NCBI GenBank assembly: GCA_913043885.1
Contig: CAJWOB010000003.1
Span: 1 to 27,087 of the forward strand
Source of the DNA: an uncultured Spirochaetaceae bacterium
Lineage (GTDB): Bacteria; Spirochaetota; Spirochaetia; SZUA-6; Bin103
DNA length: 27,087 nt
Reading direction: 5' to 3'
Positions 15,125-22,776 of this stretch are shown in pieces. Below the pieces are notes generated by a model. The model worked only from the letters and a program-made list of their open reading frames with translations. It was not told where the DNA came from and did not search any database. The stretch's first letter is position 1. Every line of letters begins with the position of its first letter. Both the position numbers and the translations under genes were made by a program.

Positions 15125-16390
15125 CTAGGCCGCCTGAGCGGCGCCGTTCTCCCAGCGCTTGAACGAGACCACCCCGTTGTGGCCGCCGAACCCGAACGAA
15201 TTCGAGATGGCGGCGCGGATTTCGCCGGGCTGCGGCTTGATCGGCACGTAGTCAAGATCGCATTCGGGGTCGGGATTCTCGTGGTTGGCCGTGGGCGGGA
15301 ACACCTGGTGATGCACGGCCAGCGCCGTTATGACGCCCTCGACCCCACCGGAGCCGCCCAGCAGGTGACCGATCATCGACTTGCTCGACGAAACCTTCAG
15401 CTCGTACGCCTGCTCACCGAACACGTCCTTTATCGCCGCGGTCTCGGTGGGATCGTTCAGCGGTGTGGAGGTGCCGTGGGCATTCACGTAGTCCACCTCG
15501 TCGGTAGTCAGCCCACCGGTCTGGAGAGCCATGCGCATCGCCGCCTTGGCGCCGCGCCCTTCCGGGTGCGGGGCGGTAAGGTGGTGGGCGTCGCAGGTGG
15601 CGCCGTAGCCGGCGAGCTCCGCGTAGACGCGGGCGCCGCGCGCCTTGGCGTGCTCCTCGGACTCCAGGATCATCACCCCGGCGCCTTCGCCGATGACGAA
15701 GCCGTCGCGGTCGCGGTCGAACGGGCGGCTGGCCCTCTCCGGCTGGTCGTTGAACTTGGTGGAGCATGCCTGCAGGTTGCCGAAACCGGCGAACACCAGC
15801 GGGGAGATCAGCCCCTCGCTGCCGCCGGTGATCATCACGTCGCACATGCCGGCACGAATGGTGCGCAGTGCGCGCCCGATGGCATCGGTGGCAGAGGTGC
15901 ACGCCGACGCCACCACGAACGCCGGTCCCAGTAGCCCCAGCTTCATGGAGATCTGGCCGGCGGGGCTGTTGCCCATGAACTTGGGTACCGACAGCGGCGG
16001 CACCGACGTGGTGTGTTTGCGGAACAGCTTGTCGCTCATCTCTTCGAGCGTCTGGATCCCGCCGAGGCCAACGCCGAGCATCACCCCGGCGCGCTCGGGT
16101 TGGTAGCTGTCCTCGCCGAGTCCGGCGTCCTTCACGGCGCTGAGCGCCGCCACCGCCGCGTATTGTGTAAAGGGATCCATACGTTTGGATTCTTTGCGGT
16201 CCAGGTACTCCGAGGTATCGAAGTCGTGGACTTCGCTCGCCACCTTGGTCGAGTGGCCCTCCGAATCGAACTTGGTAAGCGGCCCGATACCGACCCGGCC
16301 GTCCATGACTCCCTGCCACGTATCCGCGGCGGTGTTGCCGAGTGAGCTGACGGCGCCGAGGCCGGTTATGACGACGCGAGTGTTACCCAT
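15125..16390 (-). CDS. fabF: 3-oxoacyl-[ACP] synthase II
   Basis: A 421-residue KAS II condensing enzyme of fatty-acid synthesis, of normal family length. The Cys-His-His triad is visible: C164 (VVASACTSATDAIG), H305 (VNAHGTSTPLND) and H342 (SSSKSMIGHLLGGSGG). VVITGLGAVSSLGN at the start and the C-terminal NSFGFGGHNGVVSFKR are typical. It elongates acyl-ACP with malonyl-ACP in the cytoplasm. No acpP or other fab gene is adjacent, so it is a stand-alone copy. It has its own promoter in the 85-nt gap after the DNA-alkylation-repair gene. The stop is TAG. Confidence 0.94.
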   Translation of the reverse strand: MGNTRVVITGLGAVSSLGNTAADTWQGVMDGRVGIGPLTKFDSEGHSTKVASEVHDFDTSEYLDRKESKRMDPFTQYAAVAALSAVKDAGLGEDSYQPERAGVMLGVGLGGIQTLEEMSDKLFRKHTTSVPPLSVPKFMGNSPAGQISMKLGLLGPAFVVASACTSATDAIGRALRTIRAGMCDVMITGGSEGLISPLVFAGFGNLQACSTKFNDQPERASRPFDRDRDGFVIGEGAGVMILESEEHAKARGARVYAELAGYGATCDAHHLTAPHPEGRGAKAAMRMALQTGGLTTDEVDYVNAHGTSTPLNDPTETAAIKDVFGEQAYELKVSSSKSMIGHLLGGSGGVEGVITALAVHHQVFPPTANHENPDPECDLDYVPIKPQPGEIRAAISNSFGFGGHNGVVSFKRWENGAAQAA

Positions 16391-16408
16391 AGCGTTAGAT
16401 CAGCGGAG

Positions 16409-16437
16409 AATATACCCAGATGACCGCTGGGTGTCGC
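16409..16437 (-). promoter_or_regulatory. Promoter of fabF
   Basis: On the minus strand GCGACA (16437..16432), a 17-bp spacer and TATATT (16414..16409), followed by 18 nt to ATG 16390. This is one of the few starts here with room for a short leader. Confidence 0.5.
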
Positions 16438-16475
16438 TGGCCGACGAGGCGTCGCCGGCCGCCCGGCGCGGGCGG

Positions 16476-17180
16476 CTAGGCCACGCCGTCGTGGTAGGCG
16501 CGGCGCAGCTCTGGATCAAATCTCTCGATGGCGTAGCGCAGCATGGTGCGCGGCATCTGTCGGTAGCGTGGCGCGAGGAACTGCAGCTCCGCGGGCAGGT
16601 CGACCTTGCCGACCTCGCGCAACATCCACCCTACCGCCTTGTGAATCAGGTCGTGCCGGTGCCGGAGCAGCAGATCGGCGATTTCTAGCGCAATGTCGAC
16701 CTGCCCAGCACGGATAAACGCGAAGGTGGCCAGCATGGCGACCCGCTGTCGCCACAGATGGCCGCTGTCGACGAGCTCGCGGAGGATCGCAAGCTCCCTG
16801 CGCGGTTGCTCCACCAACCAGCTGCCCAGGATCTTGGGAGCCGACAGGTCCACCAGGTCCCAATTGTTCACCTGGTCCAGCTCTTCCAGGTAGCGCTGCA
16901 CTACGCGGTGGCGCTCATCGCTCCCTGTACTGTGTTCGAAGCGATCGACCAGGATCAGCAGGGCGGTGAGCCGCGCCTCGTGAAGCTCGTTATGGAGCAG
17001 CTCGATCGCCTCCTCTACCGGGACAGACCTACTCAGGCGGACAATAGCCCGCTGCTTGGGCACCGTGACGCCGATGAAGCGATCTCCCTCCCCGTACTCA
17101 CCAGGCCCGGTCTTGAAGAAGCGAGGATAGAAGGCCGCCTTCTCCGGATCGGCCGCGCTCCGCAGAAGCTGCAGGACGTC
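16476..17180 (-). CDS. DNA alkylation repair protein (AlkD-like), start codon unclear
   Basis: The clear coding frame runs to TAG 16478..16476. The first standard start, GTG 17063, would give 195 residues. However, family-like sequence continues upstream in frame to about 17180: ADPEKAAFYPRFFKTGPGEY and GEGDRFIGV, the conserved N-terminal block of DNA-alkylation-repair HEAT-like proteins. No ATG, GTG or TTG is found between the NUDIX stop and this block; CTG 17174 is the nearest near-cognate codon. The body has HEAT-like helices and VNNWDLVDLSAPKILGSWL, HLIHKAVGWMLREVGK-type and RTMLRYAIERF motifs. It would flip out or excise alkylated bases. Either a rare start codon is used or the start has been lost. 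Confidence 0.75.
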   Translation of the reverse strand, partial: DVLQLLRSAADPEKAAFYPRFFKTGPGEYGEGDRFIGVTVPKQRAIVRLSRSVPVEEAIELLHNELHEARLTALLILVDRFEHSTGSDERHRVVQRYLEELDQVNNWDLVDLSAPKILGSWLVEQPRRELAILRELVDSGHLWRQRVAMLATFAFIRAGQVDIALEIADLLLRHRHDLIHKAVGWMLREVGKVDLPAELQFLAPRYRQMPRTMLRYAIERFDPELRRAYHDGVA

Positions 17181-17208
17181 GGCGCCCGTCTGGACGCGGG
17201 CGCCCGTC
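17181..17208. repeat. 10-bp direct repeat between NUDIX stop and AlkD-like gene
   Basis: GGCGCCCGTC occurs at 17181-17190 and 17199-17208, 18 nt apart. It occupies the place where the AlkD-like gene's start codon would be expected. Confidence 0.5.
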
Positions 17209-17961
17209 CTATGCGAGGAACTCGTAGCCCTGCTCCTGTTCCAGACCCACGTCGGCCAGCCGCACTCCGGACATGGCGCGACGCACGATCTCGCGGTTGA
17301 AACCTGCCACGAAGTTCGAGCTCAGGAACTCGTCCACGGCCATCCAGCGGCACTCGTCGATCTCGCTCGGATCGTGCTCGATCTCGGTCGAGAGCGCGCG
17401 TAGCCGGCAAATCACATACAGATCGGACAGCCCGAAGCGCGCCTCGTGCCGGTGTCGCATGCAGACCACGCCCTCGAACGCCGCCTCGATACCGGTCTCT
17501 TCGCGCACCTCGCGAATGACCGCCTCGCGCAGATTCTCGCCGGGGTCCAGCGCGCCACCGGGCAGCTTGTAGTAGGGCTGGGTGCGATCGCGGCGGTAGC
17601 GCTCGCTCACCACCAGCAATCTGCCATCCCCGTCGAGCACGACACCTCCCGCGCCGATCATGTGCGTGCCGTGGTTGGGTAGATCGGCGGCGGCGTCGAG
17701 GGTTAGCGCCAGCATCACCGCGCCATCTCCCGCATGGTGGTAGCGGAAGCCGGCGCGGACGGCGATCGGCACCAGGTCGGGCAGCTGCTCGGGTATCCGC
17801 AGCCAGATGGCACGGTAGCCTGCGCTGCGCCAGGCCGGCAGCGACCGCTCCAGCAGCGGGGCGAACTCCGGCGCCGGCGGCAGCGCCGACTCGTCGACGG
17901 TAAAGCCACCGTACATGTTCGCGGTGCCCGGTAGAGACACGGTCGGGAGCGGGTCGGCCAC
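17209..17961 (-). CDS. NUDIX hydrolase with N-terminal pre-NUDIX domain (NUDT6-like)
   Basis: About 250 residues from GTG 17961 (ATG 17916 is the alternative). The N-terminal domain (GGFTVDESALPPAPEFAPLL, AWRSAGYRAIWLRIP, LVPIAVRAGFRYHHAGDG) matches the pre-NUDIX domain of NUDT6/plant NUDIX-type proteins. The NUDIX box is complete: GGALDPGENLREAVIREVRE followed by ETGI. It hydrolyses a nucleoside diphosphate linked to another group; the substrate is unknown. The gene overlaps or abuts the AlkD-like gene, which suggests a small nucleotide/DNA repair operon. A perfect TATAAT lies 6 nt before the GTG. The stop is TAG. Confidence 0.85.
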   Translation of the reverse strand: MADPLPTVSLPGTANMYGGFTVDESALPPAPEFAPLLERSLPAWRSAGYRAIWLRIPEQLPDLVPIAVRAGFRYHHAGDGAVMLALTLDAAADLPNHGTHMIGAGGVVLDGDGRLLVVSERYRRDRTQPYYKLPGGALDPGENLREAVIREVREETGIEAAFEGVVCMRHRHEARFGLSDLYVICRLRALSTEIEHDPSEIDECRWMAVDEFLSSNFVAGFNREIVRRAMSGVRLADVGLEQEQGYEFLA

Positions 17962-17967
17962 CGCCCG

Positions 17968-17973
17968 ATTATA
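17968..17973 (-). promoter_or_regulatory. -10 box (TATAAT) of the NUDIX operon
   Basis: A perfect TATAAT on the minus strand, 6 nt before GTG 17961. There is no -35 match. If the transcript starts where expected, GTG is the first codon; if ATG 17916 is used instead, the leader is about 45 nt. Confidence 0.5.
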
Positions 17974-18006
17974 GCCAGCGTCAGACACGAGGTGTGGAGC
18001 TTGTGG

Positions 18007-18012
18007 TAGGCT
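18007..18012 (+). promoter_or_regulatory. Possible -10 box of the small basic protein gene
   Basis: TAGGCT lies 9 nt before ATG 18022. The match is weak; it is included because of its consistent position. Confidence 0.25.
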
Positions 18013-18021
18013 TGCGTTCCC

Positions 18022-18228
18022 ATGGCCAAGCGCAGCCCAGGCGGTGTTCGCAAGCGCTACAGCATCGGCGACGGCGGCAAGATCGTGCACAACTACGTAG
18101 TGGAGGACGAGGCCAACGCGTTCATCCAACCGGCCCACCGCGACTACGCCAGATCCGTCACCCACGTGCGCCAGCGTCCGGTTGGTGCGGCACCGGCGCT
18201 GAAGAGTCGCCGCCGCCGCCGCAAGTAG
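18022..18228 (+). CDS. Small basic protein, function unknown
   Basis: A 68-residue protein rich in Arg and Lys, starting MAKRSPGGVRKRYSIGDGGK and ending in a run of basic residues (LKSRRRRRK). The middle is mixed (IVHNYVVEDEANAFI). No membrane segment, Cys or known motif is seen. The strong positive charge, especially at the C-terminus, would suit nucleic-acid binding, which is speculation. It precedes the DUF6338-like gene by 10 nt on the same strand. The stop is TAG. Confidence 0.6.
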   Translation: MAKRSPGGVRKRYSIGDGGKIVHNYVVEDEANAFIQPAHRDYARSVTHVRQRPVGAAPALKSRRRRRK

Positions 18229-18238
18229 GCACGCCGGC

Positions 18239-18841
18239 ATGTCACAGCTGCTGGCGGTGGTCATTCCGGGCGTGGTTGCCGTCGAGCTGTTCCACGTCGC
18301 CTACCCGGCTACCCGTCGTGACTGGCTGAGCATTCTGCTCTGGGTTGCCGTCTGGGGCAGTGTAGGTGCCGCGGCGGCGCTCTGGTTCGACACCACCGTG
18401 TTCGATGGTGCCGGCGGCGTTGCCGCCGCGTTGGCCGATGGGCAACTGAGCGTGGGTTTCGTGTTTGCGCTGCTGATTGCCGGGCTAGTCGCTGGCGGGG
18501 TGCGCATAGGCATCCGGACGCTGCGGTTCCTGGTCGCCCGCAGCTCCCCGGCGCTGCAATGGCTGCGCCCCGACCACCCGCCGGTGTGGGTAAGCGCGAA
18601 CATGCCGTTCGTCAACGACGACTGGGCGGTGGTATATCTCCACGATGGCGCGATCTACTTGGGCTGGATCGCACAGTTCAGCTACGACCCGCGGCGGCAG
18701 CATCACGAGTTCGTGCTGCAGGACGCCCGCCGCCTGGAGGACGATCTTGGCGAGCGCTATCGGGTGGCCGGCTCGGGGGTATACCTCACTACCGGGCAGG
18801 TCGCCCGCATCGAGTACTGGACCGGTAAGATCGAATCCTGA
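18239..18841 (+). CDS. Membrane protein resembling DUF6338
   Basis: A 200-residue protein. Three hydrophobic segments (about 4-20, 30-48 and 72-92) lead into a soluble C-terminal part with NDDWAVVYLHDGAIYLGWIA and a beta-rich tail with VYLTTGQVARIEYW. This plan, an N-terminal membrane region followed by a small domain with a W-x-V-x-L-x-D-G-x-x-Y-x-G pattern, recalls the DUF6338 family, whose function is unknown. The match is from memory of the pattern only. It is co-directional with the small basic protein upstream and the FAD oxidoreductase downstream (45 nt). The stop is TGA. Confidence 0.6.
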   Translation: MSQLLAVVIPGVVAVELFHVAYPATRRDWLSILLWVAVWGSVGAAAALWFDTTVFDGAGGVAAALADGQLSVGFVFALLIAGLVAGGVRIGIRTLRFLVARSSPALQWLRPDHPPVWVSANMPFVNDDWAVVYLHDGAIYLGWIAQFSYDPRRQHHEFVLQDARRLEDDLGERYRVAGSGVYLTTGQVARIEYWTGKIES

Positions 18842-18886
18842 CCGCAGCAACGCTCACGGGGCGCACCACTTCTCTCTGAACGGCCT

Positions 18887-20188
18887 ATGATTGCCGGTTC
18901 CCTCACCTCCTCGGACGTACTGGTTATTGGCGGCGGCATCTCCGGCGTCAGCAGCGCCTACCACCTGGCCAAGGCTGGCGTCGCCGTCACCTTGATAGAG
19001 GAGGATCGGATCGGCGGCCGCGTTGCCAGCTCGTACGGCAACATGGGGCTGTTGGTGCCAAGTCACGCGCTGCCGGTGGCGTCGCCGGGCGTCGTCGCCA
19101 AGGGCCTGCGTTGGATGCTGCGCTCGGACAGCCCGTTCTACATCCGCCCACGCTGGGACCGGGAGCTACTGCGCTGGCTGCGCGGGTTCCACGCCGCCGC
19201 CACCCACGAACGGGCGGTAGCCGCCGCGCCGCTCCTCTACCGGCTGCAGGCGGCCAGCGTCGACCTCTACCAGGCTCTCGGCGCCCGCCTGGCGAAGCGG
19301 GCCGACCTGGAGCGAACTGGCGCCCTCTACCTGGTACGTGAGCAGGCCGCCTGGAGCGAGCTGCGCGAGGAGGCGGCGCTGCTGCGCGAAGCCGGTGTGG
19401 ATGCCGCTCTGTTGCAGGCGGACGAGGTGCGCGAACGCGTCCCGGCGGCCAACGACAGCATCATCGGCGGCGTGTTCTATCGCGAAGACGCGCGGGTGGT
19501 GCCGGATCGCCTGGTGGTGGAGCTGGCGGAATTGGCACGCCGAGAGGGGGCTACGATCCACGAAGGGGTAACCGTGTTTCGTGCGGTCCGCGACGGCGGT
19601 CGCGGTGGCGGCCACGGCGGTCGTGGCTCCGGCCGCATCCGAGAGGTGTACACCAGCGCTGGTACGCTGACCCCGCGTCAGGTGGTGCTCGCCGCCGGGG
19701 CGTGGTCACCGCAGCTGGTCGCGAGCCTGTCACTGCGGCTCCCGATTCAGCCCGCCAAGGGCTACAGCATCACGGTGGAGCGACCGGACGCGTGCCCGGC
19801 GATCCCCACCCACCTGTACGAGGCCAAGGTGGTGGCGTCGCCAATGGGACCGGGGCGCATGCGTCTGGGCGGCACCCTGGAGCTCGCCGGCATGGACCGC
19901 TCGGTGAACCCGCGGCGGATCCAGGCGATTCTGGCCGCGGTCCCGCGCTATCTGAACGGCCTATACGATCTGCGGGTGCTGGAGATCTGGCGGGGGCTGC
20001 GGCCGGTTACGCCCGACACGCTGCCGATCATCGGCAGGCCACGCCACGCCGACAACCTCCTGCTCGCCACCGGCCATGGAATGATCGGTATGTCGATGGG
20101 TGCGATCACCGGCCAGATCATCGCCCGGCTGGCTACCGGAGAGGACCCGGGCTTCGACTTGACGCTGCTGAGCCCCGATCGCTTCTAG
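18887..20188 (+). CDS. FAD-dependent amino-acid oxidoreductase (DadA/DAO family)
   Basis: A 433-residue flavoprotein. The dinucleotide-binding motif G15-G-G-I-S-G20 follows the first strand (DVLVIGGGISG), and a substrate/FAD domain includes VLAAGAWSPQL and the C-terminal RPVTPDTLPIIGRP and NLLLATGHGMIGMSMGAITG blocks. These are typical of the D-amino-acid dehydrogenase/glycine oxidase group, which oxidises D-amino acids or glycine derivatives to imino acids. A Gly/Arg/His-rich insert at about residues 234-245 (GGRGGGHGGRGSGR) is unusual. The gene converges on the rhodanese with a shared CTAG. The stop is TAG. Confidence 0.85.
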   Translation: MIAGSLTSSDVLVIGGGISGVSSAYHLAKAGVAVTLIEEDRIGGRVASSYGNMGLLVPSHALPVASPGVVAKGLRWMLRSDSPFYIRPRWDRELLRWLRGFHAAATHERAVAAAPLLYRLQAASVDLYQALGARLAKRADLERTGALYLVREQAAWSELREEAALLREAGVDAALLQADEVRERVPAANDSIIGGVFYREDARVVPDRLVVELAELARREGATIHEGVTVFRAVRDGGRGGGHGGRGSGRIREVYTSAGTLTPRQVVLAAGAWSPQLVASLSLRLPIQPAKGYSITVERPDACPAIPTHLYEAKVVASPMGPGRMRLGGTLELAGMDRSVNPRRIQAILAAVPRYLNGLYDLRVLEIWRGLRPVTPDTLPIIGRPRHADNLLLATGHGMIGMSMGAITGQIIARLATGEDPGFDLTLLSPDRF

Positions 20189-20535
20189 TCCGCTGCGCTC
20201 TCGGCCGCGGTCCCGCTACCGGACTCCATCGCCTCTCCGGCCGCCTCCCAATCCGTCTTGCCGTCGGTGTACTCGAAGACGTTGTTGAAGCCAAACGTCT
20301 CCAACTTCTTCGCTGCCAGGTCGCTGGTGGGACAGTCGCGGTCGGAGCAGTAGACCACCAGGGGCTGCTCCGGACTGAAGTTTGCCCGGGCTTCACGTCC
20401 GATTCGCTCGATCGGGATGTTTATTGCGCCTTCGATGTGCAGCCGCGCGTACTCCTCCTCCGGGAGCACCTCGATGACGACGGTGCCGCGGCCCAACTCT
20501 TCCTTCACTCGCTGTCGATCGATCTCGGTGGCCAT
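20185..20535 (-). CDS. Single-domain rhodanese
   Basis: A 116-residue cytoplasmic protein. The active-site loop is VVYCSDRDCPTS with C63 as the expected catalytic Cys and C68 as a second cysteine; the aspartate-containing first half (VVIEVLPEEEYARLHIEGAI) matches the rhodanese fold. It may carry persulfide sulfur or have a redox role. The C-terminal tail is short, acidic and Ala/Ser rich. The leader contains a perfect hairpin. The gene is divergent from the aldolase and its stop overlaps that of the FAD oxidoreductase by 4 nt. Confidence 0.85.
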   Translation of the reverse strand: MATEIDRQRVKEELGRGTVVIEVLPEEEYARLHIEGAINIPIERIGREARANFSPEQPLVVYCSDRDCPTSDLAAKKLETFGFNNVFEYTDGKTDWEAAGEAMESGSGTAAESAAD

Positions 20536-20541
20536 GCCTGA

Positions 20542-20569
20542 TAGACGCGCTGAAAGCGCGAAGTATACT
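20542..20569 (+). promoter_or_regulatory. Promoter of the HpcH-type aldolase
   Basis: TAGACG (20542-20547), a 16-bp spacer and TATACT (20564-20569), with ATG 20580 10 nt on. The TATACT is part of the palindrome AGTATACT (20562-20569), so a -10 box can be read on both strands. Confidence 0.45.
20546..20560 (-). promoter_or_regulatory. Perfect hairpin in the rhodanese leader
   Basis: CGCGCT-GAA-AGCGCG (6-bp stem, 3-nt loop) lies between the minus-strand -10 (20567..20562) and ATG 20535. It also sits in the spacer of the plus-strand aldolase promoter, so it could act as an operator, an attenuator or a translational block. Confidence 0.4.
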
Positions 20570-20579
20570 TCCGGCCAGC

Positions 20580-21359
20580 ATGCGGCACAGCAAGACCCTC
20601 GCCAAACTTCGCTCTCAGGACATCCCGCGCGTCATCGGCCTCGGCAGCTACAACATCGCCTGGGTAAAGCACGCCGCGACGGCCGGCTTCGACTGCATCT
20701 GGCTTGACACCGAGCATCGCGCCATCACTCCCGAGCAGGTGTACTCCCTCATCCGGGTTGGCCACATGGTCGACATCGACATCATGGTGCGCGTCCCGAC
20801 GCGGCAGAAGATCGAGCTGTACCGCTATCTGGAGGAGGGGGCGGCCGGGCTGATGGTTCCGCACGTTACCACCGAGGCGGAGGCGCGGGATCTGGTGCAG
20901 TCGGTGCGGTTCCCACCGATCGGTAACCGCGGCGTCGATGGCGCCGGCATCGACGGCGACTACTACCTTGCCGACCCGGCCGACTATCCGGACCACGCCA
21001 ATCGCGAGACCTTCCTGGTGGTGCAGATCGAGTCGCCGGAGGCGCTGGCCAACGCCGACGCCATTGCGGCGGTAGAGGGCGTGGACATCCTGTTCCTGGG
21101 ACCCGCCGACTACACGTTGCGCGCCAAGCACGCGCCAGGCGCACCAGATATCGACGCCGCTGAGGGGCAGGTGGCCGCGGCTGCGGCGGCGCAGGGCAAG
21201 AGCTGGGGCCGCCCGGCTGGTAATGCCGAACAGCTCCAGGCGCTGTTCGCGAGCGGCGCCCGCTTCGTCGCCAACGGCAGCGACTTCTCGGCGATGATGT
21301 GGATGATGAACGAGGCGAGTGGGCAGTTCGACCAGGCGATTGCGAGCGCGCGCTCGTAG
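20580..21359 (+). CDS. HpcH/HpaI-type aldolase
   Basis: A 259-residue TIM-barrel aldolase. FDCIWLDTEHRAITPEQV, DIMVRVPTRQKIELYRYLEE, GAAGLMVPHV, and FLVVQIESPEALANADAI followed by VDILFLGPADYTL match the family's metal-binding (Glu/Asp) and substrate segments. Members cleave 2-keto-3-deoxy or 4-hydroxy-2-oxo acids to pyruvate or glyoxylate plus an aldehyde, using Mg or Mn. The substrate here is not known. It has its own promoter divergent from the rhodanese. The stop TAG lies inside an inverted repeat shared with the facing surface gene. Confidence 0.86.
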   Translation: MRHSKTLAKLRSQDIPRVIGLGSYNIAWVKHAATAGFDCIWLDTEHRAITPEQVYSLIRVGHMVDIDIMVRVPTRQKIELYRYLEEGAAGLMVPHVTTEAEARDLVQSVRFPPIGNRGVDGAGIDGDYYLADPADYPDHANRETFLVVQIESPEALANADAIAAVEGVDILFLGPADYTLRAKHAPGAPDIDAAEGQVAAAAAAQGKSWGRPAGNAEQLQALFASGARFVANGSDFSAMMWMMNEASGQFDQAIASARS

Positions 21360-21388
21360 GCCTACGGGCGAGGCTTACGGGCCTACGA
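21354..21388. terminator. Inverted repeat between converging genes
   Basis: TCGTAGGCC (21354-21362) pairs with GGCCTACGA (21380-21388). The core also holds the palindrome GTAGGCCTAC (21356-21365) and repeated 'cctacggg/cttacggg' units. Both facing stop codons (TAG 21357-21359; TAA 21377..21375) lie inside it. It is probably a bidirectional terminator, though no T-run is visible. Confidence 0.5.
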
Positions 21389-22776
21389 AGAGGTTGTTGA
21401 GACCCAGGTCGAGCACGCCGTCGATGTTGAGGTTGCCCAAGACGAATATGTTCGTGGTCGCCTGATAATCCCCCTGGACGTCCAGGTGGTGGAACTCGCC
21501 GTTGGTGATGAGATAGGGCGCAGGCGCTGTCGCCAGCGAGGATCACGGTCCCCTCCTGAAAGGCGAAGCCGATAACTGCGTTGTTCCAGTCGCCACCCAC
21601 CGTAACCGTGTGATTGTTCGGCGTAACGTCGATGCCACCGGTGTTGAAATTCAGGTCTTTGGCGACGGTGATCGACCCCTCGAGATCGTGCACCTCTCCA
21701 CTGTTCAGGTCTAGATCGTAGAAGGTCAGCCCGGCGCCTATGGGGCCTGGGCCAATGAGGCTTATCGGATTGTCGTTGTGGACGAGGTTGGCGACGGTTA
21801 TGCCGCCGTCGATATTGACCGCGGAGGGCGGCGCCGTGACGAGGGTGCCTCCCCCGGCCACGCCGAATGGGCTGACGGTTAGGTCGAAGCTGTTGGTGTC
21901 GAAGGAGCCGCCCGCCGGGATGGTCAGCGCCTGCATCATGAGGGCGTTGCCGGCGCTGCGGGCTCCGGCGACCTCGACGTGGCCCCAGGTCTCGGCGGGG
22001 ATGGGCGGTCCGCCGCCCTCGAACACGATGACACCGTTGTCGGGGGTGAGCTGGGCGCCGCCGGTAATCCAGCTGGCGCCGTCCCGAAGGACCACCGTGC
22101 CGCTGCCCCCGAAGAACCCAAACCCGGTCGCGAACGTTATGTCGAGCGAGGTGCCGATCGTCAGCACGTGGTCGTCGACGTTCAGGTTGCCACCCACAGT
22201 GACGGCCACGATGGCCGCCCGCGTGTCTGCAACCAGGGTGTACGCGCTCTGCACGTTGAGGGTGGCGAAGCCCGGTGACGGCGCCCCCCGTAGGGCTGCA
22301 GGGCCGGCGAGCAGGTTCACGCCCCCGCCGTTGTGATCGAACGAATCCGCCACCACGAAGCTGCCGGTGACGTTGATGCTCGCGGAGGGAGCCAGAAAGG
22401 TGCCTACCATTACGTCGTTGTTGACCGTCGCGGGTGTGGCGACAGTGGCGTCGAACGCCCCTGCGCCGAGGATGTTGTCGACATTGAGGGAGCCAGCCCC
22501 AGCACGGACGACGTCGCCCGAACGCGTCACCCCGATGTCGCCGAGGACGAGCCCGGCGGGAATGGTGACATCGACGGGCGGGCCGGCGTCGAGCCGGGCG
22601 TGGTCGCCGGGGCAGTCGCCTGGCCACGCGCCACCGCTGCAGCTCCAGTTGGTCGGCTCCATCTAGTTCGTGGGGTCGACGCCACTACCGGTCCAGCCGC
22701 ACGTGTCCTGCCCAATCGCAGCGATCGCAGTCCCGGCCAGCAACGCTGCCCAGATCGTGGTGGCAGGCGACCGCAC
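21375..22776 (-). pseudogene. Secreted beta-rich surface protein, broken by TAG and frameshift
   Basis: Begins at GTG 22776, which overlaps the previous TAG by one base. A signal peptide (RSPATTIWAALLAGTAIAAIG, in shortened form) is followed by DTCGWTGSGVDPTN, then TAG (22665..22663), then MEPTNWSCSGG. This 'W.G....NW' opening is typical of large secreted beta-solenoid proteins; the stop may replace Trp (TGG to TAG). About 390 residues of glycine/asparagine-rich, repeating beta sequence follow (LNVDNILGAG, GNLNVDDHVLTIG, GGDWNNAVIG). Near 21515-21527 the frame is broken by one base; the correct frame resumes with APYLITNGEFHHLDVQGDY and ends in NNLFVGP and TAA. There is no catalytic domain; a matrix or adhesive role is inference. 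Confidence 0.65.
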
